Below are positions 7,339-14,255 of a stretch of 38,025 bases of DNA, piece by piece. Location of the stretch: assembly GCA_937927875.1 (NCBI GenBank), contig CALEYV010000092.1, positions 1-38,025 on the forward strand. The letters run 5' to 3'. The translations under genes and the position numbers were made by a program. Position 1 is the first letter of the stretch, and every line of letters starts with the position of its first letter. The notes beneath the pieces were generated by a model. That model saw nothing but the letters and a program-made list of their open reading frames with translations. It did no database searches and had not been told where the DNA came from. The stretch is from an uncultured Actinomycetes bacterium. GTDB lineage: Bacteria > Actinomycetota > Acidimicrobiia > IMCC26256 > PALSA-555.

Positions 7339-8664
7339 GTGAGCACCAAGACCGAGAAGCCCTTCTTCCTGACCGGCAACTACGCGCCCGTTTTCGACGA
7401 GGTGACCGCGACCGAGCTGGCCGTGACCGGCGCGGTGCCCGGCGAGCTGGCGGGACGGTTCGTCCGCAATGGGCCGAACCCGCACACGGGCGTGTCCGCG
7501 CACTGGTTCATCGGCGACGGGATGCTGCACGGAGTCGAGCTGCGCGACGGCACGGCGCGCTGGTACCGCAATCGGTACGTTCGGACCCGCCAGCTCGATG
7601 GCAGCGGCACCTTCGTCGACGACGAGGGGCACGTGGACCTCACGGCCGTCCCCGCCAACACGCACGTGATCGGCCACGCGGGGCGGATCCTCGCGCTGGT
7701 CGAGAACGGCTACCCGCACGAGGTCACGCCGGAGCTCGACACGCGTGGTCCCTACGACTTCGACGGCCGGCTGCGGACCGCCATGACCGCGCACCCGAAG
7801 CTCGATCCCGTCAGCGGCGAGCTGCACTTCTTCGGCTACGGCTTCATGCCGCCCTACCTGACGTACCACGTCGCCGACGCGTCCGGCGCCCTCGTGCGCA
7901 GCGAGGAGATCACGGTGCCGGGGCCGACGATGATGCACGACTTCAACCTCACCGAGCGCCACGTCGTCTTCATGGACCTGCCGGTCGTCTTCGACCTCGA
8001 GCGGGCGGCCGCGGGCTCGATGCCGTACGCCTGGGACGAGAGCTACGGAGCGCGGCTCGGCGTGATGCCCCGCGGCGGCACCGACGCCGACGTGCGGTGG
8101 CTCGAGGTCGACCCCTGCTACGTGTTCCATCCGATGAACGCCTACGACGACAACGGGACGATCGTCCTCGACGTCATGCGCTACGCGCAGCTGTGGGTTC
8201 GCTCGGCCGACGACTTCGAGCCGGCGCTGCTCACCCGCTGGACGGTCGACCTCGGGTCCGGCACGGTGAAGGAGGAGCAGCTCGACGACCACTCCACCGA
8301 GTTCCCCCGCGTCGACCCCCGGCTCGTCGGGCGGCGCCACCGCTACGGGTACGCGCTCGAGACCGTGGACGGCGTCGGGTTGGAGCACATGGCGCTCGTG
8401 AAGTACGACCAGGCCAAGGCGTCGTCCGAGATCCACGACTTCGGCGCCGGGCGCGAGCCGGGCGAGCCGGTGTTCGTCCCCCGGACGGCCGACGCGGCCG
8501 AGGACGACGGCTGGGTCATGACCTACGTGTACGACGCCGCCCGCGACACCAGCGACTTCGTGGTCCTCGCCGCGTCGGACTTCACGGCCCCGCCCGTCGC
8601 CACCGTGCCGCTGCCGCAGCGGGTGCCGTTCGGGTTCCACGGCTCGTGGATTCCGGACCCATAG
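7339..8664 (+). CDS. Carotenoid oxygenase (RPE65/CCD family)
   Basis: A 441-aa member of the carotenoid cleavage dioxygenase family, non-heme Fe(II) enzymes that cleave alkene double bonds in carotenoids, apocarotenoids, stilbenes or lignin-type substrates. The N-terminal signature GELAGRFVRNGPNP and WFIGDGMLHGVEL are present. Four predicted iron-binding histidines are in place: H152 (AHPKLD), H200 (MMHDFNLT), H264 (FHPMNAYDD) and H434 (FHGSW), so it should be active. Length is close to bacterial relatives. No signal peptide, so it is cytoplasmic or peripheral. The GTG start fits a leaderless transcript. It diverges from the secreted hydrolase and its stop nearly abuts that of the fusion gene at 8669. 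No carotenoid biosynthesis genes are nearby, so catabolism or aromatic-alkene cleavage is as likely as retinal production. Confidence 0.93.
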   Translation: MSTKTEKPFFLTGNYAPVFDEVTATELAVTGAVPGELAGRFVRNGPNPHTGVSAHWFIGDGMLHGVELRDGTARWYRNRYVRTRQLDGSGTFVDDEGHVDLTAVPANTHVIGHAGRILALVENGYPHEVTPELDTRGPYDFDGRLRTAMTAHPKLDPVSGELHFFGYGFMPPYLTYHVADASGALVRSEEITVPGPTMMHDFNLTERHVVFMDLPVVFDLERAAAGSMPYAWDESYGARLGVMPRGGTDADVRWLEVDPCYVFHPMNAYDDNGTIVLDVMRYAQLWVRSADDFEPALLTRWTVDLGSGTVKEEQLDDHSTEFPRVDPRLVGRRHRYGYALETVDGVGLEHMALVKYDQAKASSEIHDFGAGREPGEPVFVPRTADAAEDDGWVMTYVYDAARDTSDFVVLAASDFTAPPVATVPLPQRVPFGFHGSWIPDP

Positions 8665-8668
8665 CGGG

Positions 8669-10747
8669 TCAGTCCGAGCCGGTCACCCCGCCGCCCCCCG
8701 CCCCGAACTGGCGGCTGATGGCATCGTAGTTGGGCATCGACGGGTGGCGTTGCCCGGCCGGCCCGACGCCGAAGGCGGCCAGCACGTTCTTCATCACCTG
8801 CACCGCGATCGGGTCGTTCGGCGAGCCGGCACGGGGCGGGGTCAGCTTCGGGATCCAGTTGATCGTGCCGGTGGAGAAGACGCCGGCTCCGCTCGCGGCC
8901 GTGTAGTAGGTCATGTCCGAGAAGCTCGGCCGGCCGTGGCAGGTGACCGGTGAGTGGGTGAGGATCTGCACGTTGTGCGGTCCCGACTGGTTGGGATCGT
9001 AGCGGTCGTACTCCGAGCCGACCGCCGGCGTCGGCGGGGACCCGGTCGTGGTGAGCTTCGTGCCGGCGGTGACGTTGGTCCCGGCGAACACCCAGGCGGT
9101 CGGGTCGACGATCACCATGTCGGCGCCGACCGGGTTGCACTCGTACTGCTGGCCGATCATCTGGCTCTCGGGCCGCGCCACCGGCGCCTCTCGCCAGTTG
9201 ATGCTGGTCAGGGCCGGGTTCGTCGTGCGGACCGGGTCTTCGCTGGCGACCTTGTAGCAGACCAGGTGGCGGTTCGGACCGAGCGACGACGGCTCGAAGC
9301 GGATCTGGCGGAACGACGCGTTGGCGCCGAGGAAGCCCAGGTTCACACCCTTGTCGCGCGCCGCCTCCACGCCGTCGCGCATCTCCTTGGACCAGTACTC
9401 GTCGTGGCCGAGGGAGAAGTACGCCTTGTGGTTGAGCAGCAGCTGCGGCCGCAGGTGCGTGTCGACGTCGGTGATGTAGGTGACGTCGAGGCCGAGCTGC
9501 TCGATGAGCTGGACGAGCGGGAACTCCAGGCCGAGGAAGTCGGCCTGCCCGTCGCCGCGCGCGTAGGGACGGTCGAACGACACGATCCGTGACCGGTCGG
9601 CGTAGGCGCCGTTCTGGCCCTGGTAGAGGTTGTAGCCGTTCCAGTCGTTGTAGGCCTGCCAGCTCGTCACCGAGTTCTGCACCACGTAGGCGGCGGTGCT
9701 GGCGTCGTCGCGCACCGTCAGCGGGATCAGTTGCTGCACGCCGTTCGACCCGACCAGCTTCAGGAAGTAGGACCCCGGCGGGTAGTGGCTGTCGACGCTG
9801 ACCTGCAGCGACGGGCTCCAGTGCGCCTCGGTCATGTTGATGCCGGGCTGGAAGGTGGCGGCCGCCTGCTTCTGGCCCGGCAGCTCCGACGAGCGCCAGA
9901 TGAGCCGGCCGCCGGCGCCGCCGTACCAGCCCATCCGGTACGCCTCGACGTGGAAGGTCGGCGCTTCGGTCGACACGTACAGGGTGACGTTCTCGCCGCG
10001 CTGGACGCTCACCGCGCTCGCGTAGCCCTCGACCTGGTGGGGCTTGCCGCCGTTGGTGACGTTCCACGCCGACGTGCCCGGCTTGGCGTTTTCGTCCTTG
10101 ACCCACTGCGCGGTGGGTCCGCTCGCCGACGACCCGCGGGTCCCGGCGCCGGCGGGGCGCGTGGTGGCGGTCGTACTCGCCGACCGACTGCCCGAGGAGC
10201 GCCAGGGGCGCCAGATCGCGGCGACGATCGCGGCGACGGCGGCCGCCGCGCCGGCTCCGAGGAAGGTCCGGCGCGACACGCGGCGGCTGGACCTCGACGG
10301 CGGCGCGGCCGCGGCCGATCGGCTTCGGACCCGGTGCAGCGCAGCCGGCGTCTCGAGCTCGGCGCGGAGGGGCGCCTCGAGCGACGCCCACGGGGTGCGG
10401 CGCACCCACTCGACCGGGCGCTGGTGCCGGCGATTCCCAGGCGCCGCCGCGTCGTAGCGGTACGGGCCGGTCACCCGGCCGAACGCGACGTCGGGATCGA
10501 CGCGCACCGCCACCATGTCGCCCTCGGCCACGTCGTGCACGAACGACCAGAGCTCCTCCGCCCTGCGCTCGAGGGCGGCGGCCGGCGCGTCGGGGTAGGC
10601 GGCGCGCAAGGCGCGGCGCACGTCGGGCGCCGAGCGGGCGCGGCTCAGATCACCGGTCTCGGACCAGCCGAGCACGGCCGCGTCGTGACCGAACCCGTAC
10701 TCGGCTCGGCGGCCGTCGCGGCCGGCGGCGAGCGACCAGAGCGCCAT
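8669..10747 (-). CDS. Fusion: Mrr-N-like PUA/EVE-type domain, Tat signal-anchor, N,N-dimethylformamidase beta-like domain
   Basis: A 692-aa protein of unusual design. Residues 1-140 (MALWSLAAGRDGRRAEYGFG, then AVLGW, ELWSFV, GDMVAVRV, GRVTGPYRYD, HQRPVEW) match the N-terminal PUA-like reader domain of Mrr-type restriction endonucleases. Residues 157-180 hold a twin-arginine motif, SRRTFLG, followed by a hydrophobic Ala-rich segment. After a Ser/Thr linker (185-215) comes a beta-sandwich (SAWNV, VEAYRMGWYGG, PGSYFLKLVG) and the amidohydrolase-like domain of the N,N-dimethylformamidase large subunit (SWQAYNDWNGYNLY, SFDRPY, SLGHDEYWSKEM with E450 and Y451 as possible iron ligands). The Tat segment would leave the first domain in the cytoplasm and export the rest. 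An internal GTG (10279) could start a plain Tat substrate instead. The natural substrate is unknown. Confidence 0.78.
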   Translation of the reverse strand: MALWSLAAGRDGRRAEYGFGHDAAVLGWSETGDLSRARSAPDVRRALRAAYPDAPAAALERRAEELWSFVHDVAEGDMVAVRVDPDVAFGRVTGPYRYDAAAPGNRRHQRPVEWVRRTPWASLEAPLRAELETPAALHRVRSRSAAAAPPSRSSRRVSRRTFLGAGAAAAVAAIVAAIWRPWRSSGSRSASTTATTRPAGAGTRGSSASGPTAQWVKDENAKPGTSAWNVTNGGKPHQVEGYASAVSVQRGENVTLYVSTEAPTFHVEAYRMGWYGGAGGRLIWRSSELPGQKQAAATFQPGINMTEAHWSPSLQVSVDSHYPPGSYFLKLVGSNGVQQLIPLTVRDDASTAAYVVQNSVTSWQAYNDWNGYNLYQGQNGAYADRSRIVSFDRPYARGDGQADFLGLEFPLVQLIEQLGLDVTYITDVDTHLRPQLLLNHKAYFSLGHDEYWSKEMRDGVEAARDKGVNLGFLGANASFRQIRFEPSSLGPNRHLVCYKVASEDPVRTTNPALTSINWREAPVARPESQMIGQQYECNPVGADMVIVDPTAWVFAGTNVTAGTKLTTTGSPPTPAVGSEYDRYDPNQSGPHNVQILTHSPVTCHGRPSFSDMTYYTAASGAGVFSTGTINWIPKLTPPRAGSPNDPIAVQVMKNVLAAFGVGPAGQRHPSMPNYDAISRQFGAGGGGVTGSD

Positions 10748-10819
10748 TCAGCCGGCTCCCGCGACGACGGTGGGGCGGCTGGGGGCGTCGACGGCAGCCC
10801 GGCGTTTGGCCAGGGTCAC
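10748..10819 (-). CDS. 23-codon leader ORF abutting the fusion gene (TGA directly before ATG)
   Basis: On the minus strand GGGAGG (10829-10834) precedes a GTG at 10819 by 9 nt. The frame encodes MTLAKRRAAVDAPSRPTVVA plus three residues, and its TGA at 10748-10750 lies immediately before, and in frame with, the ATG of the fusion gene. This could be a leader peptide that brings ribosomes to the main start by reinitiation, or the lost N-terminus of a longer protein closed by a point mutation. The main ORF has no SD of its own outside this leader. Expression is unproven. Confidence 0.35.
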   Translation of the reverse strand: MTLAKRRAAVDAPSRPTVVAGAG

Positions 10820-10867
10820 GCTGGTGTGCCTCCCGTGATCTGCTGCGACGCCGTCCGCTGCGGCGGC

Positions 10868-10905
10868 AGTCTACGGCCGAGCGTGGTCAGGGAAGCCTCA
10901 CCTCA
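10868..10905 (-). promoter_or_regulatory. Possible promoter with iron-box-like sequence upstream of the fusion gene
   Basis: Reading the minus strand, 10905 to 10887 gives TGAGGTGAGGCTTCCCTGA, which by my count matches 14 of 19 positions of the actinobacterial DtxR/IdeR iron-box consensus. TAGACT at 10868-10873 (minus strand) is a good -10, so the box would cover the -35 region, where a repressor acts. Formamidase-type enzymes of this family use iron, which fits iron control, but a 14/19 match in GC-rich DNA may be chance. Confidence 0.3.
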
Positions 10906-11002
10906 CCTTCGCCGGGCCGGTTGACGGGTCCATTGCACCAGCGCGGGCCCGCTCGCCGGTCGCGGGCGGCGGAGGCTCCCAGGCCGCGGGTACAAACAGG
11001 TC

Positions 11003-11872
11003 GTGGCCCGCGTCCAACCGTCGGCGCTCGAGCGCGCCCTCGACGAGCTCTACGCGGCGACGCCGGAGGAGTTCGTGCTCGTGCGGACCCGCCTGGCCGG
11101 CGAGCTGCGCCAGGTCGGCGAGGCGGCCGCGGCGTCGGACGTGCGAGGCCGGCGACGCCCGAACCTGGCCGCGTGGGCGTGCAACCAGCTGGCGCGTCAG
11201 CACGGCGAGGAGCTCGAGGAGTTGCTCGACGTGACGCGACGGGCGGCCGCGGCGCAGGGCGCCACGTTGCGCGGCGGCGACGCGGCGGCGCTGCGCCGGG
11301 AGCGCCAGCACCGCCAGGAGCTGCTCGAGCGCCTCGCCGAGGAGGGTGTCCGGCTGCTGCGGGGTCGGGCGCCGAAGCCGGAGACCTACCACGACGGCAT
11401 CATCGCCACGCTGGACGCGGCCAGCCTCGACCCGGACGCGGCGGAGGAGCTGCGGGCCGGACGGCTCACGCGTCCGATGAGCCCGCCGGCCGGTGGGTTC
11501 ACGACCGCGCCGGGACTCGACCCGGTGGAGGCGGTGACAGCGGGTCGGGACGAGGCGATGGAGGAGGCGCGCCGCGAGCTCGCCGAGGCGCAGCGCGCCG
11601 CGCACCAAGCCGACCAGGCGGCCAAGACGGCGAGCGCCGAGCTCGCGAGCGCCGAGCTCCGTGCCGACACCGCGACGGCCCACCTGCAGGAGGTGGAGCG
11701 GGCGCTCGAGCGGGCCCGGGCCAGCGCCGACGACGCGAGCGAGCAGGCGCGCCAAGCCGTGGCCCGGCGCGACGAGGCGCAGCGGGCCGCCGACGACGCG
11801 GCGGGCCGGGTGCGCGACGCCGAGGAGCACGTCGGCGGGAGCGGACGTCGGCGCCGATCGCCCCGACGCTGA
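11003..11872 (+). CDS. Actinobacterial conserved hypothetical protein with long C-terminal coiled coil
   Basis: A 289-aa soluble protein. The N-terminal 75 residues (ALERALDELYAATPEEFVLV, then RRRPNLAAWACNQLARQ) match a segment recurring in unnamed actinobacterial proteins: a short helical domain whose RRP(S/N)LAAWA(V/C)NQLAR motif I recognise without a known function. A middle part (120-175) contains RAPKPETYHDGIIATLDAAS and a Pro/Gly-rich break. Residues 176-275 are a heptad-rich coiled coil of Ala, Glu, Arg and Gln (EEARRELAEAQRAAHQADQA), and the end is basic (GRRRRSPRR), which could bind nucleic acid or membrane. No signal peptide. GTG 11003 has no clear SD; TACAAA lies 6 nt upstream. It precedes the thioesterase by 45 nt. 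Confidence 0.7.
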   Translation: MARVQPSALERALDELYAATPEEFVLVRTRLAGELRQVGEAAAASDVRGRRRPNLAAWACNQLARQHGEELEELLDVTRRAAAAQGATLRGGDAAALRRERQHRQELLERLAEEGVRLLRGRAPKPETYHDGIIATLDAASLDPDAAEELRAGRLTRPMSPPAGGFTTAPGLDPVEAVTAGRDEAMEEARRELAEAQRAAHQADQAAKTASAELASAELRADTATAHLQEVERALERARASADDASEQARQAVARRDEAQRAADDAAGRVRDAEEHVGGSGRRRRSPRR

Positions 11873-11917
11873 GCGAAGGACGCGGCTCGATCGGCGCCGC
11901 CGGTCAGACTGGCTGGC

Positions 11918-12313
11918 ATGCCACCCCCGTATGACGTCCACAACTTCCTGCGGCTGCTCGGGATCGAGATCCTCGACGATGGGCCCGAGCCGCGGGGTCG
12001 CTTCACGGTTCGGCACGACCTGATCGCCGGCACTGGCTACCTCTGGGCGCCGGTCGTCATCGCGCTCGCCGACGCGCTCTGCGCGTTCGGCGTCAGCCGC
12101 CACTGGCCCGACGGCGCGGTGCGCTTCACGACCATCGAGGCGAAGTCGAACTTCGTCGGGAGCGCCCAGGAGGGCCACGTCGTCGCCGGGTCGAGCGCGC
12201 CCTTCCACCTCGGCCGGACCACGCAGGTCTGGGACGCCAGCGTCGTGAACGAGACCACCGGCAAGCCGATGGCCGCCTACCGCTGCACGCAGCTGCTGCT
12301 CTACGAGGGCTGA
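11918..12313 (+). CDS. Hotdog-fold (4HBT/PaaI-like) thioesterase
   Basis: This 131-aa protein has the PaaI-like hotdog pattern: an N-terminal helix (FLRLLGIEILDDG), HDLIAGTGYLWAPVVIALAD along the central helix, ALADALCAFGVS, TIEAKSNFVGSAQEG in the central strands, and a closing strand AYRCTQLLLYEG. Family members hydrolyse acyl-CoA thioesters as homodimers or tetramers. The normal helix motif (HxGxxxxLxDxxxG) is altered here to GTGYLWAPVVIALADALCAF, so the catalytic Asp/Glu is uncertain and substrate cannot be assigned. The ATG is supported by CAGACT 7 nt upstream. It is followed after 7 nt by the methyltransferase gene and probably shares its transcript. Confidence 0.8.
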   Translation: MPPPYDVHNFLRLLGIEILDDGPEPRGRFTVRHDLIAGTGYLWAPVVIALADALCAFGVSRHWPDGAVRFTTIEAKSNFVGSAQEGHVVAGSSAPFHLGRTTQVWDASVVNETTGKPMAAYRCTQLLLYEG

Positions 12314-12320
12314 GCGGGCG

Positions 12321-13112
12321 ATGTCGAAGCGGTCGGACCGGGAGTACCTGACCGAGGTCGCGTACGCCGACGACGCGGGACTGCAGGCCCGCGTCTCGCT
12401 CTACGACCACCAGCAGCCCCGGGTCGACCTGGTCGCCGAGGCGCTGGCCATGCTCGGACCGGTCCGAGAGCAGCGGGTCGCGGACGTTGGCTGCGGCAAC
12501 GGCCGCTACGTGCGCAGCCTCGGCGAGTCGGGCGCCGTGGTCCTGGCGTGCGACCTGTCGGCGGGGATGCTCGCCTCGCTGGCGCCGCGGCAGCGGGCTG
12601 TGGTCGCCGACGCGCAGCACCTGCCACTCGTCGACCAGTCGGTCGACGCGGTGCTCCTCATGCACATGCTGTACCACGTCCCGGATCCGAGGCTGGCGGT
12701 GCGCGAGGCGCGCCGGGCGCTGCGTCCCGGCGGACGGCTCCTCGTGTCCACCAACTCGTCGCGGCACCTCGTGGAGCTGCGCGAGGTGTGGCGACAGCTG
12801 GTGGACGAGGTCGGGGCTCGCGGCGACCCGGAGGACCTCGACCTTACGAACGACCGTTTTCGGCCCGAGGAGGCCCGGTCGGTGCTGCGCGAGGTGTTCG
12901 ACACCGTGACCGAGCGGACGCTGCGATCGGCGGTCGTCGTCGCGGATCCCGAGCCCCTGCTCCGCCACGCCGCGTCGACCACGGCCGCTCGGGAGACCGC
13001 GGGACCGCACCCCGAGCTCCTGGACCGGCTCCGGGCGAGCGTCGCGAACGCGATCGCCCGCGACGGTGAGTTCCGGGTGACGACAGAGCCGGTCGTCTTC
13101 CTCGCCTCGTAG
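12321..13112 (+). CDS. Class I SAM-dependent methyltransferase (Methyltransf_11 type)
   Basis: A 263-aa protein with the Rossmann-like methyltransferase core. Motif I is VADVGCGNGRYVRSL (about residues 53-67), the acidic residue after beta-2 is in LACDLSAGML, motif III-like VVADAQHLPLVDQSVDAVLL follows, and post-motif YHVPDPRLAVREARRALRPGG (about 117-137) is typical of small-molecule methyltransferases of the UbiE/Methyltransf_11 group. The C-terminal third (DLTNDRFRPEEARSVLREVF) caps the acceptor site. The acceptor is unknown. It starts 7 nt after the thioesterase stop, so the two are probably one operon. It converges with a second, unrelated-looking methyltransferase gene at 13125. Confidence 0.87.
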   Translation: MSKRSDREYLTEVAYADDAGLQARVSLYDHQQPRVDLVAEALAMLGPVREQRVADVGCGNGRYVRSLGESGAVVLACDLSAGMLASLAPRQRAVVADAQHLPLVDQSVDAVLLMHMLYHVPDPRLAVREARRALRPGGRLLVSTNSSRHLVELREVWRQLVDEVGARGDPEDLDLTNDRFRPEEARSVLREVFDTVTERTLRSAVVVADPEPLLRHAASTTAARETAGPHPELLDRLRASVANAIARDGEFRVTTEPVVFLAS

Positions 13113-13124
13113 CCCGCGGTCCGG

Positions 13125-13718
13125 TCAGCCGGGCCGGTCGGCGGTCAGCACCGCGACGTCGCGGTGCTGCCACGTCACCGTGACCAGGAAGCCGAGCGCG
13201 GTCAGCCAGGCGACCTGATCGTCGAGGCGGTCGGGCCGGTCGTAGTCCGGCGAGAGCGGCGTCATCGCGTCGGCCGGATCGGCGGGCACGATCACGTCCG
13301 CGAGGACGAACCGTCGACCGGGCGGGAGCAGCGACCAGACGGCGGCGAACAGCGAGCGCTTCTGCTCCGGCGCCAGGTGGTGGACCGCAAGGGCCGACAC
13401 GACGAGGTCGAAGGGCCCGCTCGGCAGGGCACCGAGCAGGTCACCGACGATGGTTCGCTCGACCCGCTCGGCTGGGAGCCGGAGCCTCGCCAGCTCGAGC
13501 ATGCCCGCCGACTCGTCGACGAGCACGAGCGAGGCCGCTGGGTGCCCGATCAGGACGGCCGCCGCTGTCTCCCCGGTCCCGGCGCCGAGGTCGAGGACGC
13601 GGTCGGCCGGGACTGCCGCCGTGGCGTCGGCGACGGCTGCCTGCAGGTCGTCGTAGGCGGGGAGCTCGTCGCGGATCTCACCCAGGTACGTCTCGGGCGT
13701 GAAGTGGAACTGGCTCAC
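13125..13718 (-). CDS. Class I SAM-dependent methyltransferase
   Basis: A 197-aa protein. Motif I is VLDLGAGTGETAAAVL, the acidic residue after beta-2 is in LVLVDESAGMLELAR, and IVGDLLGALPSGPFDLVVSALAVHHL plus WSLLPPGRRFVLADVIVP complete the core. It resembles Methyltransf_25/12-type proteins that modify small molecules. The frame is open far upstream, but that part is only the antisense of the cupin and P450 genes. GTG 13718 gives a natural N-terminus (MSQFHFTPETYLGEIRDELP), and TAGGTT lies 8 nt upstream, which fixes the start. It diverges from the cupin gene (72-nt gap). The acceptor is unknown. Confidence 0.87.
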   Translation of the reverse strand: MSQFHFTPETYLGEIRDELPAYDDLQAAVADATAAVPADRVLDLGAGTGETAAAVLIGHPAASLVLVDESAGMLELARLRLPAERVERTIVGDLLGALPSGPFDLVVSALAVHHLAPEQKRSLFAAVWSLLPPGRRFVLADVIVPADPADAMTPLSPDYDRPDRLDDQVAWLTALGFLVTVTWQHRDVAVLTADRPG

Positions 13719-13726
13719 CCGCGCGA

Positions 13727-13732
13727 AACCTA
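13727..13732 (-). promoter_or_regulatory. -10 element TAGGTT for a leaderless methyltransferase transcript
   Basis: On the minus strand TAGGTT lies 8 nt before the GTG at 13718, with no SD between. On the other strand GATCAT (13779-13784) sits 6 nt before the cupin GTG, a weaker counterpart. Confidence 0.4.
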
Positions 13733-13790
13733 GACCTACCGCCGGCCGCCGACCGCCGACCGTCGACGCCGGTCGCGCGATCATCGTGCG

Positions 13791-14198
13791 GTGTCCGCCG
13801 CCGGTCCCGCCTTCGACCTCGCGCGCACGTACGTGCACCTCGGCCTCGGCGTCCGCGCCGAGCCGGTGCCGGACTTCGAGTGGAACCCGGAGTTCCTCGA
13901 CCGCTACGAGGCCGCCCACGCCGGCGACGGCGACGAAGGGCGGCTCGTGTGCCTGGTTCGCCAGGACGCCACCTGGGACAGCTGGGAGCGGCACCCGGCC
14001 GGCGAGGAGTTCGTCGTGCTCGTCTCCGGGCGCGTCGACCTGATCCAGGAGATGGACGGCGAGCCGCGGGTCGTGGCGATGCGTCCGGGCGAGGCTGTGG
14101 TCAACCCGCGCGGCGTGTGGCACACCGCGGACGTCCACGAGCCCGGCGACGCGCTCTTCGTGACGCCGGGGCGGGGGACCGAGCACCGGCCCCGCTGA
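13791..14198 (+). CDS. Cupin-domain protein
   Basis: A small (135 aa) single-domain cupin. The first cupin motif is represented by SWERHPAGEEFVVLVSGRVDLI (His and Glu kept) and the second by AMRPGEAVVNPRGVWHTADVHE (with PxGxWH), followed by GDALFVTPGRGTEHRP. The His/Glu/His pattern suggests a bound metal. Cupins of this size may be isomerases, dioxygenases or binding proteins; nothing here chooses between them. The GTG start at 13791 is short of SD support. The gene lies between the divergent methyltransferase and the P450 at 14256 on the same strand, 57 nt before it. Confidence 0.82.
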   Translation: MSAAGPAFDLARTYVHLGLGVRAEPVPDFEWNPEFLDRYEAAHAGDGDEGRLVCLVRQDATWDSWERHPAGEEFVVLVSGRVDLIQEMDGEPRVVAMRPGEAVVNPRGVWHTADVHEPGDALFVTPGRGTEHRPR

Positions 14199-14242
14199 GG
14201 CGGCGTCGGAATGGCGCCGGCGCGACGCGTCGGCGCCCCCAA

Positions 14243-14248
14243 TAGAGT
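14243..14248 (+). promoter_or_regulatory. -10 element TAGAGT for the cytochrome P450 gene
   Basis: TAGAGT lies 7 nt before the GTG at 14256 and so selects that start for a leaderless transcript. GGAGG directly before the GTG is too close (2-3 nt) for a normal SD. Confidence 0.45.
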
Positions 14249-14255
14249 GGAGGTC

